64,000 nt of DNA from Spirodela intermedia (Eukaryota > Streptophyta > Magnoliopsida > Alismatales > Araceae): contig LR746267.1 in the NCBI GenBank assembly GCA_902729315.2, positions 3,666,386 through 3,730,385 on the forward strand. The letters run 5' to 3'. How positions within the stretch are numbered: the first letter of the stretch is position 1; each line of letters opens with the position of its first letter. Shown here one piece after another: positions 13,389 through 25,638 of the stretch. The position numbers and the translations under genes are program-made. The notes beneath the pieces were generated by a model. The model was not told where the DNA came from, searched no databases, and saw only the letters and a list, made by a program, of their open reading frames with translations.

Positions 13389-15949
13389 TAAAAGCAGACG
13401 TGTTATTCCAATACTTACTATATAGGTGGGAAGCAAGGCTCCCATTTGGCATGAAAACATATATAAGCATGCGCTGTCCCTTCTCAGAGCAATATCCCAC
13501 CAAATTGACAAGATTTCTGTGATGCAATCTCCCAAGAAGTAGCACCTAACAAGACACATTGAAATCTGAAAACACATCGTAAAATGACAATATCTATAGC
13601 ATAACACCAAAGATATTTCAATAAGGGAAAGGGCATGAGAGCAAAGAAGCTAGGAGAACTCTAGGTTTTAAATAAAAAAGGGGAATATGCTATGCATAAG
13701 ATGAATAAATAGAAGAAGAGAAGAGGAAAGGACAGGAGGAAGGTAGTAAGCAGACAGAAGGTAGAACAGAGGATGAACTTGTGCATATAATATACAGGAG
13801 GGGGCAAGGGCCTAATCTAAGGGGTTTGATATACTCTCTAGATGAGAAAGGCTGACGGTGAAGAGGATGAAAAAAAATTAAAATGCCCAACGGATTAGTC
13901 ATTAAATACAATGCAGCTGGTTTCTTAAGCATACGTTGATTATCAGAAAAAGAACCTGTATCGCCATAATATCTTCAGAATAATTGAAAATGTATCACTA
14001 TTCAGCAAAGAATTGTCCCATAGTAGTTATTGATTAGCTTTACCAGATATTGGCAGTAACTTCAAAGCATCATCATCTGCTGCGTAAGGTGCATATATTC
14101 TAGAAAAGGAAAATACCTCGGTCTGAAATTCCTTCTCCCCTTGCTTTGACTTACTATCAAGAACCTTAACCGCTACTGTTTCGCCTGTGAGCATCTGAGC
14201 TTTATAAACAGGTCCAAATGCACCTTGACCTAAAACTGTTGTGAAATTGGAAGTCGCCTTTTGCAGATCCCTGCATTGAAATTGACAAGAATGGGATAAA
14301 ATGCCAAAATAAAGTTTATTATAATTTTTTGTTTTTATGAAGGGCATGATCCTCTACTAGACTTTAATCCTGAAAGATCAATGTCATCTTAAACGATACA
14401 TTCTCGTTTCTCCTTTCACTCAACCTGAAGCACTAGCATGACATAAGTTGTCACCAGATATTAAGGGAGAGTATTTTTTCTTCCCAGCAATCCTCATGTC
14501 ACAAAATGAAAAAAGGCATTATTCCACCCATATGTTTGTCACGAAATATAATGTTATGAGCACGAATTAGACCTCCTACTAGGGATTGAGAGAGCCATGG
14601 GAGCATCGGAATGGTGCCATTGAGGCAGATTCTCCCAGAACTAGTTGATTCATCTTCCTGACATTTGGTGCAGGTCGAAGGGTCGGTACATTGAGGCAAT
14701 TTAATTTTTGCATTCAACGATTGCTCTTTCATTGGACATACTCGTCACTTATAATCCAAGTATCCAACTCAAAAGTTGATTCAATTCTGAGAACTGTAGT
14801 TTTCAAGAAATAACAGTAATCAACAGTTCCTTAACAGAATGCTCAGTAGAGAAGCCAATCACGAAGGGGGTACCCAATTCTTGTATTTAAAAATCTTCTT
14901 CAAAACACACAATCAGAATGCATCCAGATAAAGTTTCAAACAGGTTGTTTAACGCAATGCTACTTTCTGCGAACTTCGACAGATACGTCTTTTTGGAAAC
15001 CACGGAGGTATCCACAAAATTTTGTGAGAACATTTGACATAATCTATTAAACTTCGCCCGCAGCTTAATTATATTTTGAATGGGTTGGGAAGAAAACGTT
15101 TATCGAAACTGTACCCTGGTCAGCATAACCTGCCTGTTTTCTTACAATACGAAAAGAGTCATGAGAATGTCTTCTTTCTCCCATCTATGATAAAAAGTCA
15201 TATGTTAGATGTCTACACTGGGTCTTGATTCAATTGTTTCATGATAATAAATTTGAAGGCACATAAGAGAGAGACTTACACAATAGAGATGGATAACTAT
15301 TTTAAGGAAATACAAGTAGCACACAATATGATTCATAAGGCATTTCCTTGGATTAAGAAAATTTGCAGAGCAGAATCTGTCCCTGCTAAAATAATTGACG
15401 ACATAATCCTTTAAAACGGTATACCTGTCAAAACAGACAATAAATTTTGCACTCTAACGTAAAAATAAATAAACTAAAAGAAGGGCTATTGTTTTATGCC
15501 ATGCCAACTATAGGATTATCAAAAGGACTTAATCTACTTAATCCTCTAGCATCAAAAAGTGTCACCACCGAATCTGAAGCTCATGAAATGGCAGAAATGA
15601 GTAGTAGAATGATGTCACGAAGGAGAATAATATACTTGTATGAATATTTGGGTACTCCAGAAGCAGATACTAAACTCTTCCTCCTACTTCCTTCCAGCCA
15701 TGATGTGACACCATGAATCTCCATGGCTTTGGGGGACTCCACACCAGCTGTCGAGTCTGATAATATGGTGGAAGTATCATCACCATTTGCTCGGATAGGG
15801 ATGGTTGAAGTCCTCCTTGAGCTGTTGTTTCCTATCGTTGAGCGTCTATTGTGCAACCTAATGCAGAGTAGGGCTGCACCGGCCAAAAGCACTCCAATTA
15901 AAACACCTGTGGATAAACCAATTGTCAATCCCAAAGAGAGAGCTCCCAT
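11301..15949 (-). CDS. CRLK1: Calcium/calmodulin-regulated receptor-like kinase, CRLK1-like (7 coding exons)
   Basis: This is a membrane-anchored protein kinase; known CRLK1 binds calmodulin and acts in cold signalling. Coding exons are 15636-15949, 14117-14270, 13419-13545, 12766-12851, 12604-12675, 12163-12366 and 11301-11597, with GT..AG introns and matching phases, giving 417 residues. Residues 7-32 form one membrane span ([16 protein letters not shown]). The kinase domain shows [20 protein letters not shown] (catalytic Lys), [26 protein letters not shown] (RD type), [11 protein letters not shown] and [10 protein letters not shown], so all key residues are present. There is no extracellular domain, as in CRLK1. 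The last exon gives a basic, Ser-rich tail ending SGSDFTDA. The ATG at 15949 directly precedes GALSLGL, and an upstream noncoding exon is likely. Nothing is broken. Confidence 0.93.
13314..13388. repeat. (AAT)n microsatellite in a kinase intron
   Basis: About 25 near-perfect AAT/ATA triplets lie in the intron between coding exons 3 and 4 of the kinase gene, about 30 bp from the splice donor of exon 3. Open frames across it (poly-Ile or poly-Tyr) are artefacts. Confidence 0.95.
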
Positions 15950-17005
15950 CTCATTGGTATCTTTACACCTTCAGAACCTGGAGATGGACCCATGCAGTAA
16001 ACTGCAAAAAAGGAAGGAAATATTAAAAATCATTAGTCATTAAAAAATGAAACATTGAACAGATTAAACTAAAAAATAAATAAATTATAGAGGATATCCA
16101 GTCAAATAACTGGAAACTCAGCAACATCGACGCTATATTATAATTACATCAGTCAGCTACTTAATGATGAATCATTAACAATAAAAAATAAAAATTTCAG
16201 ACGAGATCCAGATATTGAAAAGGTTATGTCAGAATTATCTTATAACGAATGGAGTAGAAATATCAGAGAACAAAAAGACAATTAAGAGAAAAAATTAATC
16301 CAAATAAATTCAAATTGTCGGTGTTTCACGTACTGATCCCCTTATGGAACAGAAGTAGCTGTAATTTACCGCCGACAAGTCAGTTCCACCGCCATTTCAC
16401 AGGATCGTGCATAATATTTTCAACTCAAACTGATCACCGATCAATTATCTCAAAATAACGGTTTCATTTCTTCTCGTACGTCCGTCAGAATCATAACAGA
16501 AGAGAGGCAGAGAAAACCAATCCAGTATCCAACTACATTAATAACGAATGATACGAACAGCAAAGGCATTCCGTCACCGACTCAAATATTCCTGGAATAA
16601 TGAATTAAGGGAGTATCTGTGAGATAACTAAGCCTAAACAAGGTTGGAGATTAACACACGACGGCAGATCCGCGATCGAACAGAACCTCGTGCTTCGTAA
16701 GAGAAACGAGGAGAAACAGTCAAGAACGACAAGACGAGGAAAAGACTGAATTCTCCAAGTGGATGGACGATCTCCCTCCAACTTCTATCGGGAAGACCGT
16801 GCGAAGAAAGATCTGAAACCAACAGTACCTCAGCGGCCCGTCATCGCACGCCGTGATCCACCGCCGACCGACACAGTGAAACCGGTGCCGGCCGAGTTCC
16901 CGCGCGCAGTGAGCCGATGGTGCCGACGAGCAGTACCACGGTGTTCTTCTCGGGCCAGAGAAGAATGAGTTGAGGAACAATGACGGGAGCAAACAGGGAA
17001 GCGCG

Positions 17006-17043
<38 letters not shown>

Positions 17044-17060
17044 TGACAGCGATGGGAAGC
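15950..17060 (-). promoter_or_regulatory. Probable 5' leader with intron of the kinase gene
   Basis: Directly upstream of the kinase ATG a minus-strand AG acceptor is visible at about 15980 (ctccag before GTTCTGAAGG). A candidate donor (AG then GTACTG) is near 16830, so a noncoding first exon around 16830-17050 is likely. That exon would contain the GA run at 17011-17039, read as CT on the coding strand. The exact transcript start is not visible. Confidence 0.45.
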
Positions 17061-19550
17061 ATTAAAAAACAGGACGTTAATTGTCCACCATCTCCTTCGT
17101 GACTGACCGCTCCCGCCGCAAGGCCGGCCTCCTTGTCTCTATATTTACAGTACTACCACTCATCGTAATCTAAATGACGATAACACCCCTCTTTGGTTAC
17201 GGCGGCTGTTGAGCCTCCGACGTGGTGGCCGTTAATAACTGACACAGCGGGCAAACATCCCTAACGGTATCCGTTACTCCATAATAACCGCGCCGTTTTA
17301 AAAAGCTTATCATGAACCCATACCCTCAGGCTCATATATTTATGAAAATATATTTTATTTAACCTATTATATTTTTAAGGCTCAATATGAAAAATATCTT
17401 TCACATTACCAAATAATATATAAATAAGTATTTTATGTATTAATAATATTGTGACGAAATTTACCTCATTAAAATGTATCTATTGGGGAAAAAAAGAAGC
17501 TTTTGTGGATATTAATGTAACATAGAGAAGTTTGGTAAGGACTGAGAGCTAAATAAAAACTAAGGCAAAGGGTTCGTTGCTGAGATGTAAAAGTTTTAAA
17601 GACATAAAAGCAATTAATCATACTTCATACACCTACATGTATAAAACCAATTACTATGGCTCAAAAATATAATAATTTAATTAAGCAAAAAATGTTGTGG
17701 AGTTTAAACTCTCTTATTTAGGAAAAGACACTTCATAGCAACTAGGTCAACGCTAAATTCTTTGTAGGAGATGGGTCATGAGACTTGTAGGGACTGAAGG
17801 ATTAATGAAACCAGGGGCTAGGACTAATTAATAATATGCATTACATAAAAATAATTTTTTAAAGAAAAAGGTATTTGATTGCGCCGGTTTTATTATGGGC
17901 AGGACAGGGACTTAAAGCTTGATTTTATAAAATACAAGGGCTTATTACTAATAGTCATTATTTTCAATGATCAGTGGATAAACCCTACACGAGGAAAACG
18001 GGAAATGGTCTGGTTTTTCCTTATGGGCTTGAATGTGGGCCCAACACCTTAAAAATCTGAAAGTTTATAAATTTCCCATATTAATATATTATTTCAGGCC
18101 GTAGCCATTTTACTTGCCAAGTATCTGGTGTGCTCGTAAATAAACCCAAAGCGAGGGGGCCTCAGGGTCATATCGCGTTCGGGTCACCGCCGAGGTTCTT
18201 GATCTCTGCATTTGGCTCTGTCGGTGAAAGTGACCTTGTTCCGACCGGCGGTTACGGTACTGACCGCAGCCCACTTGTTGTCCTTCTTTTCAGTTGTTGA
18301 CTAAGATATAGTCCCAACAAATTTTCTGACACGTGGACACTCCGGAAAAACCGTAATTATTTTTTGAAAAAAATAATATTAATTTACCGTAATTATGGTA
18401 AAAGCCGGCGAAGCTGGAGCTGCTAGGAAGGTGGCACGGCGGTTCATCCACGAGAGAAAAAGACCCGGTCCGGTCGCCGCCGTCTTCTAGATTTCCTGGT
18501 CAACGTTCCCACGCGACTTCCCATATCATTTTGTTCCAATGCAAATTCAAACCTGACCTCTGACTCGTTGACCAACTGATCCACCGAGGAGCCTCATCAT
18601 TAGTCATTGAATGACCGCGTGCCCGGAGGAGATCCCGTTGACTTAATTTCCTCCGAAGACTGTTGATGGGGGAGACCAGGTTCCTTAATGGGCTTTTCAA
18701 TGGGCCACAATTGGACTCTGGGTCCCGTCCAAATAATTATTCCTATAAAGGTCATTTGGGTCCCACAAGAATTGTTGACTCTCCTAATGTATCAGATCAC
18801 ATGTGGAGATCAACGGCTCCAGGTAGGGAACCACACAGCGTCCATCCCCGCGAGGATTTGAGGAATATCCATTGGACGGTTGAGATTTCGCCGTACCTTT
18901 TCGACAAGACGGTGGCCTAGAGAATCGCACGCTTGCCATCAGTGGTCATATTTCCATTTATTCAACGGATATATTCAATAAAAAACCCTTGGCCGTACGT
19001 TGTCTTATCACCTTGGTGGTGGGCCCGCACGGGGAATCCGAAATTCGTAGGGTATCAGAGATCAAACGGTCCACATTTGGTTTCAGCAAGTGGTATCCTA
19101 TGTGGATAGATCTGATGGCAGACATAAGGCCACGTCGGAAGATAGGTTCAATGCAGTGAACCGTTCTAGAAGCTCGTAATTACTTGCAATTTGGTCTCTT
19201 CCTCTCGTCCACGTCATCACTTTCTTATCCGAGGCAACATGGACTCATCCATGTTGATTCAAGATCGGATGGTAAAATTGGGCTATGGTTAGTGGCCCAC
19301 GCGGATTGGTGGTCGGCCGGGATACGTGGCGCGATTTTTCTGTACCATGTCACGTCACCTGCGGGGTCCCCGCGCGTCGGTACGCGGAAGAGTGAGTCAG
19401 GACAGCTGGTCACATACGACAAGTTCCGTTCTGTTGGGGCCAGGATTAGTCGTCCGTATCTCTCTTCTGCGCACCGATGTGATGTGTGGCGTCACGGAGG
19501 GGAGACGTTGCGCGTTCCTAAAGCGAGGGGTCTTTTGTCGTCGTCGTTCT
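17061..19550. other. Intergenic between the divergent kinase and GRAS genes
   Basis: There is no convincing coding frame. The region includes AT-rich DNA (17300-18000), several GGCCCA/TGGGCC motifs, and a cluster of TTGAC-type W-box cores listed separately. It probably holds the upstream control regions of both divergent genes. Confidence 0.5.
18297..18780. promoter_or_regulatory. Cluster of five W-box cores (TTGACC/T)
   Basis: TTGACT occurs at 18297-18302, 18638-18643 and 18775-18780, TTGACC at 18568-18573, and its complement GGTCAA at 18498-18503. W-boxes are binding sites for WRKY factors. The cluster lies upstream of the GRAS leader. Binding is inferred from the motif only. Confidence 0.45.
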
Positions 19551-19846
19551 CTTTATACCTCTATCTGTCGCTTGCAGGGTTACTCAGGGTCCTAAAACTG
19601 CGAGCGCTCTCTCTCTTTCTCTCGCTGCTATTTGCGCGGATGAGAAAACGGGAAATGATGCACGGGAGAAAGCGCGGGTGAATTTGATGGCGACTGTATT
19701 AGGCAACGGGCGCTGATGCCCGGGGGGAGAAGAGAGGGGAGACGCGCAGGTACGAGGGAGCGAAATCTCGGCAGCGTTGCTGGTGAATTTAATGGCGATT
19801 GCTGTTTGATTTTCTTTGAATCTTACCTCCGTTTCCTCTTTTATAG

Positions 19847-19883
<37 letters not shown>

Positions 19884-20174
19884 GGATTCCTTGTATGAGT
19901 GCGGATTTGCTTTTTTGATTGTTTCATGCTGCGGTCTTCGGGTAGATGGGGGGCGAGAATTCAGGGAGGTTTACGAACAATTTTCTTGTCTCCTTCAATC
20001 TCGTCTCATTTCCCCTTTCTCCCTTTCCCTCTGTTCTCGTGGATGTCCGGGAGAGGCGTCAGGGCGTCGCGGGATGTTGAGCGCTGTGACGCCCTTTACC
20101 TCTATCTTCCTCTCCCATTACCTCTTTCTACCCAGGATAGCTATTATGCTGTGATGAATATGGGCCTGTAGCTG

Positions 20175-20217
20175 GAGGGGAAAGGGAAAGGGGAAGGGAA
20201 AGGGAAAGGGAAGGAGG
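20175..20217. repeat. (GGGAAA)n-like simple repeat
   Basis: About seven imperfect units of GGGAAA/GGGGAA occur in tandem in the putative GRAS leader region. Confidence 0.85.
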
Positions 20218-21508
20218 GTGCCTTCTTCTCTTTCGTTAGAAATACTGTGTAATTCCAGAAAACCTGGGGGAAGATTGCTTAGAATTACGACACCGAATCC
20301 ATACAAGTTAGAACATAGGGCAATATTTCTGTAAGCTTTTGCTTGGATTTCTCCTCAAGTTTTCCGTTTCGCGAGGACACCTTCCGGTGGTCCTTTAGTT
20401 TTGCTTCCTTGGGGAACATGTGAAAGGAAAGAATCGAGAGACTGGAGACAACAGGGTCGACAGGTATTCAGAAAAAGAGAGGACGGTAATGGTGTTCCAG
20501 ACGGTTTGGAACCTTAATTTAGTTTTTTCTATTTATAATTTTGTCCGGCTGGTACCGAACTGCGAATGGTCAATAAATCTGTTGTAAATGAATCTCTCTG
20601 CACACGAAATAGGAGCTTCCCTGGTCCACCGTACGGTCATGGTGTAAATGCCCAGCAGTGTCTTCTCAGAGCCAGTACTTTGTCCTGTTCTCTCTCTCTC
20701 TCTCTCTCTATCACTCACCTCTCTCCCCGGAAAAGGGGGGAGTCGACCATTACTAAAGTTATGAGGGGGATTGACCTTTCTCCTCCGTCCTTGGGCCATT
20801 CTCGCTCAGAACATTTCGTAATGCAGCAGATACCAGAAAGCGTCACAACCAATGCCTCAGTAGAGAACTTTGATTGTTCTCATCAATGAAGTGTTATGGA
20901 CATGGCGACAAATGGCGAGCTTATTGTATCTTACCCTTTTTCAGTAAGGCTCGAGGAAGGTTTATTAGTGAAATCAGAGGAATTCTTCTTCAGGATCGGA
21001 GCACAGAAAAATACGGTTTTTTTTATGCAAGATGCAGATAGAACCAGAGATATGATTGTCCCAAGGAATTAAACATGAACAGTTTCGCATTTTTCATGGT
21101 TCGAATAACTTCTTTTGATCAGTAACACATTGTTTTCTCCATGATTTTTTTTTGGTTATCTTCGACTATCCTGCGAATCGTCTCCATGTTAAAGTTTATT
21201 CTGTTCCCCCAGTGTCTATAAGTAATCTGCGATTCTTGCCTGGTAGATTATGAACCAAGATTGTGTGTATACGGATCCCCCGAAGTTCGAATTGTTTTGT
21301 TCTAAATTTCCAGATGATATATAGGTCACAGATGTTTGGAAGATTATATTCTCGAGCATTTTTTGTAGTCCAGCCACCGATTATATCTACTGATTGTAAA
21401 CCTGCGTTTTGAGTTGGCTACTGACTGGCATGTTACCTTGCGTGTATCCTTGTTTTCTTTCTTGATGACTCGTTCTGATTTTGCTGCTAAACCTTGATGG
21501 CATGTTTA

Positions 21509-21512
<4 letters not shown>

Positions 21513-21573
<61 letters not shown>
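21513..21573. repeat. (GA)n microsatellite upstream of the GRAS start codon
   Basis: About 30 uninterrupted GA units end 73 bp before the GRAS ATG. Depending on the leader splicing they lie in the 5' UTR or in the end of its intron, close to the acceptor. Confidence 0.95.
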
Positions 21574-21578
<5 letters not shown>

Positions 21579-21646
21579 TTCTGAAACTTTGGGCTGGAAG
21601 TTTGTTTTGATCTTCAGATCGTCTGGAACTTTAGGTTTCCTGTGGC

Positions 21647-23125
21647 ATGGACTCGCGGCAGCTCTTCAGACATAGTCTCTCCAGCGAGGTAATCTCCTTC
21701 AAAGCCGCCGCTACCGCTGCAGGCGCCTCGGCCTGGTCCCAGCTGCCGGCGTCCGTGAAGCTCAACCTGGGGAATTCTCCAGACTCCCCCTTCTCCACCC
21801 CCTTGGACTGCGACGCCTTCCCCGCGCCCAGCACCACCACCCAAGATCGGCACAGCATATCCCCGCCGGAGCCCACCGACAGCAAGGCCCTGCGGCAGAT
21901 CGAGACCATGCTCATGGCCCCCGACAATGAGGCGGCAGCGGCAGCGACCACCACCACCAGCAGCCGCCGGCACGACGCCGACGCCGACGCCGACGCAGAC
22001 GACAATTTGCGGAGCCGGAAGCGACAGAGAGCTGGGCCGGAGGTGAAGCGGCTGCTGCTGTCTTGCGCCGAGGCGCTGGCGGAGGACCGCGCAGCAAAAT
22101 TCAAGGGTCTCGCGCAGGAGACGCGGGAGGTGGTCTCCATCACCGGCGAGCCGCTACAGCGACTCGGCGCGTACATGCTAGAAGGGCTGGTGGCGCGGCA
22201 GGAGGCCTCCGGCGCCACCATCTACCGTGCCCTGCGCTGCGAGGGCCGCGACCTGCTCTCCCACATGCAGATCCTCTACGACATCTGCCCCTACTTCAAG
22301 TTCGGCTACATGGCCGCGAACGGTGCCATCGCCGAGGCCGTGCGCCACGACGACCGCGTCCACATCGTAGACTTCCAGATCGCGCAGGGCACGCAGTGGG
22401 TCACCCTCCTGCAGGCCCTCGCGGCGCGCCCCGGCGGGCCGCCGCGGGTGCGCATCACCGGGCTCGTGGACGACGACGGGGGGCCGGTGGCGGAGCGGCT
22501 GGCGGCGGTGTCGAGGCGGTTCAGGATCCCCGTGGAGTTCCGGCCGGTGGGGGCGGCGGCGCAGGATGTGACGCCGGCGATGCTTGATGTGCGGGAGGGG
22601 GAGGCGCTGGCGGTGAGCTTCACACTGCAGCTGCACCACACGCCGGACGAGAGCGTGGAGGTGGGGAACCCGCGCGACGGGCTGCTGCGGATGGTGAAGG
22701 GGCTGGGGCCGCGGGTGGTGACGCTGGTGGAGCAGGAGTCGAACACCAACACGACGCCATTCCTGACGCGGTTCGCGGAGGCGCTGGACTACTACGCGGC
22801 GATGTTCGAGTCGATCGAGGTGGCGCTGCCGAGGGGGAGCGGGGAGAGGATCGGGGTGGAGCAGCAGTGCCTGGCGAGGGATATAGTGAACGTGGTGGCG
22901 TGCGAGGGGAGGGAGAGGGTGGAGCGGCACGAGCTGCTGGGGAAGTGGAGGTCGAGGCTGGGGATGGCGGGGTTCAGGCCGTACCCGCTGAGCAGGTACG
23001 TGAACGAGGTGATCAGGGGCCTGCTGGGGGCGTACTCGGGGAACTACAGGCTGAGGGAGGAGGACGGGGCGGTGCTGCTCGGCTGGAAGCAACGCGACCT
23101 CATCTCCGCCTCCGCCTGGCACTGA
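21647..23125 (+). CDS. GRAS-family transcriptional regulator, PAT1 branch
   Basis: This is a single-exon gene of 492 residues for a plant nuclear regulator of the SCARECROW-like type. The N-terminal 120 residues are low complexity with a (DA)n run at 111-118 and a basic cluster RSRKRQR at 122-128 that may be a nuclear signal. The GRAS domain then begins (PEVKRLLLSCAEALAED, leucine-rich region I). ITGEPLQRLGAYMLEGLVAR (165-184) and CPYFKFGYMAANGAIAEA (214-231) are hallmarks of the PAT1 group. The VHIID motif is VHIVDFQIAQG (238-248), the PFYRE region lies around PFLTRFAEALDYYAAMFES (371-389), and the SAW region closes with GFRPYPLS and GWKQRDLISASAWH. Relatives act in phytochrome A signalling or are rapidly induced by chitin or gibberellin; which applies here is not known. 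The gene is intact and very GC-rich. Confidence 0.92.
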   Translation: MDSRQLFRHSLSSEVISFKAAATAAGASAWSQLPASVKLNLGNSPDSPFSTPLDCDAFPAPSTTTQDRHSISPPEPTDSKALRQIETMLMAPDNEAAAAATTTTSSRRHDADADADADDNLRSRKRQRAGPEVKRLLLSCAEALAEDRAAKFKGLAQETREVVSITGEPLQRLGAYMLEGLVARQEASGATIYRALRCEGRDLLSHMQILYDICPYFKFGYMAANGAIAEAVRHDDRVHIVDFQIAQGTQWVTLLQALAARPGGPPRVRITGLVDDDGGPVAERLAAVSRRFRIPVEFRPVGAAAQDVTPAMLDVREGEALAVSFTLQLHHTPDESVEVGNPRDGLLRMVKGLGPRVVTLVEQESNTNTTPFLTRFAEALDYYAAMFESIEVALPRGSGERIGVEQQCLARDIVNVVACEGRERVERHELLGKWRSRLGMAGFRPYPLSRYVNEVIRGLLGAYSGNYRLREEDGAVLLGWKQRDLISASAWH

Positions 23126-23860
23126 GCACTAGCACTCTCTCTCTGGGGCTTCTTCATTAATAAATGATTATGTATAGTGATGTTCATTTTATATTGTGAA
23201 ATATCGAGTCTCTCTCTCTCTGTCTACACATTATACATATATTTATCTTTCTTAGGCCCAACAACGCGGGGTTAGCCACACGCGAGAGAGAGAGGAGACA
23301 TGATCTCGTAAGTCAAAGGGTAAAATCACTGCCCCGACTCAGTATTCTCTCTCTCTCTCTCGCGTTTATCTTATATGCCGATTTATACAGTTTAATGTGG
23401 AGTCTCCCTCTTTCTTTGGCCCAACAATCGGGGGTCAGCTCCACATGAGAGAGGGAGAGAGAGATGTGACAGAAAAGTCAAAGGGTCGATTAAAGGGCCG
23501 CTTACCATAAAACGCGCATCCTCTGTCTAACAATCTTTTTGACTAAATAACGAAGTGATTTCGGCGCGTCCTTTGGTCAAAAGTGCAACATTCCGAAAAT
23601 AACGAAGTGATTTCGGGAGGGACGATGGGCCACTCGATTTGATGGATGTTCTCACGAGCAGGCGAAGAGGAATCCCCCGTAGAACGAGAATCTACGCGAC
23701 GAGATTCCACAGAGAAACATTCACCGTCTCCACCCCCACCCACCCCACTCACTCTAAAAGATGGATTTTTTATTTATTACTTAGCTTGTTTTGCACATAT
23801 TGACTATGCAGTCGCAGGGCCCACCGAAAAACAAAGAAGGAAAAAAGAAAACTGGCAAAA
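23126..23860. other. Intergenic with internal short duplications
   Basis: This holds the GRAS 3' flank and transporter 3' flank, which converge. Two related segments (about 23205-23312 and 23400-23487) share 'cccaacaa', a GA run and 'aagtcaaaggg'. The 18-bp string 'ataacgaagtgatttcgg' appears at about 23546 and again at about 23599. No gene is seen. Confidence 0.6.
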
Positions 23861-25547
23861 TTATACCTTGATCCTGCCCTTGCCGTTGCTCTCTCCCTCC
23901 TCCATGCCCCCCAAGGTGTCGTATAGGGGCTTGTTCATCGTCTCCGGCAAGTACAGCGCCACCAAGCCGCCGGCGACGCCGCAGGCCCCGAACACGGCGA
24001 AGGGCACCTTCTCTCCGAGCACCACCACCAGCGGCGCCAGTATCGCCCCCAGATGCGACGCCTGCGTGGTGCAGCCCAGCGCCGCGTTCCTCACCACCGT
24101 GGGGAATAGCTCCGCCGTGTAGATAAAGAGCAGGTTGTAAGTCGCCGCCATGCCGAAGATCCCCATCACCCCGCAGGCGAGACGCAGCATCTCCCAAGCG
24201 CCGGTGGTGCCGCCGCCCACGGCGGCGCCGGCGAGGCAGAACGCGCCGCTGAGCCACATTGTGGCGACCGCCAGCGGCCTCCGGCCGAACCGGTCCAGAA
24301 GCGCCGCCGTGAGCAGGAAAGCCGGCATCTCCGCGACGGCGTTGAGGAAGACGCTGAGGTAGAGGCTGGTCCTGAGGTTGACGACGTTGAGGCTGAGCCC
24401 GTAGTATATCACCGCGCAGAGGAGGGTGATCAAGACGGCGAGAACCAGCCGGATTCTCGACACCGGCGAGCGGACGACGTCGACGAGCGTGCCGGAGACG
24501 GCGTCCTCCTCCTCGGCGGTGGAGTCGCCGTCGACGGTGAGGGCGATCCCTCCGACGAGGTCCCCGTTGCCGTTGCTCTGCGCGATCTCCCGCAGGACGT
24601 CCATCGCCTCCGTGATCCTCCGCCGGATGAGGTACCACCTCGGGGACTCCGAGATAAAGGGGAGCACCGTGAGGAGGAAGACGACGGAGGGGAGGGAGGT
24701 GACTACGTAGAGGACCCGCCATGACCGGAAGAGGAAGGCGGCCCCAGAGAGGGCGGCGATCCCGCCGGAGAAGAAGTAGAAGGTCGACATTCCGGCGACC
24801 CCACGCTTCGATGGGCCCACGGGCTCGGTGGCGAGGACGAAGGCGCAGAGCCCGATGCCGCCGGTGCTGAAGCCGGTGAGCACCCGGAGGACGGCGTAGA
24901 CCCAGAAGGACGGCGAGAGCGCCGTCAGGAGGCCGAAGACGGCGTTGAGGGCGCAGACGACGGTCAACGCCCCCTTCCTCCCCATGAAGGAGTCCGAGAG
25001 GTGGCCAAATACTCCAGCACCTGCTCAGAAATCCGAACCCTAAGCCATGAACTTTGGTGCTTAAAAAAAAAAAAGCTCTAATCTTCGGTGAAATGTGAAC
25101 ATAGCAGTAAATCGTCATAGAAATTTGTTGATCTCTTCCAGAAAATGCAGTGCTCCGGAAACTCCGGCACTTGATCAGGAAGGATCCGAAGCACTGCATT
25201 CTTTTTTTTTTTATATCAGAAATCCGAAACCTTAAGCCATAAACTTGCGTGCCAAAAAGCTGTAATCTTTAAAGGAGCACGAAGACAGTAAGATCTACGG
25301 ATTCAAAAACTCGATTATTTTAACGAAATAAATAGAGACCTTGGATCGATAAAGTCAATACTTTATTTAACCACATCGACGGTAGAAAGAGCAGGGGAGC
25401 GTCGAGTTTTAAGGCGGTGGAAGTAGGCCTTTGATCCATCAGCAATGGGCGGACGTGTGGTCGGGAACTGAGAAATGGGTGGTCATACTCTTGTTGCAGA
25501 AGAGACCACTAAAGAGAGAGAGAGAGAGGGAAAGAGTGAAAGAGAGA

Positions 25548-25638
<91 letters not shown>

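Larger units (their letters stand above)
19551..21646 (+). promoter_or_regulatory. Probable 5' leader (with intron) of the GRAS gene
   Basis: A CT tract at 19849-19880 and an acceptor-like site before the start codon (ttgatcttcag at about 21607-21617) suggest a noncoding first exon near 19.6-20.1 kb and a leader intron, as several PAT1-branch genes have. The region also holds a GGGAAA-type run (20175-20217) and a pure (GA)n run (21513-21573). No coding frame in it looks genuine. The transcript start is an inference. Confidence 0.35.

Noticed and set aside
21480-21675. A 64-codon frame through the GA tract before the GRAS start
   Set aside because: Most codons are Arg-Glu from the microsatellite; the GRAS ATG at 21647 has the correct domain start.
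22178-23122. A 314-codon frame on the minus strand opposite the GRAS gene
   Set aside because: It is a shadow of the GC-rich GRAS codons; composition is Pro/Arg/His-rich without motifs, while the plus strand has all GRAS motifs.
23781-25199. A 472-codon minus-strand frame overlapping transporter exon 2
   Set aside because: It is the alternate frame of the true exon, gives Arg-rich nonsense, and does not use the splice sites.
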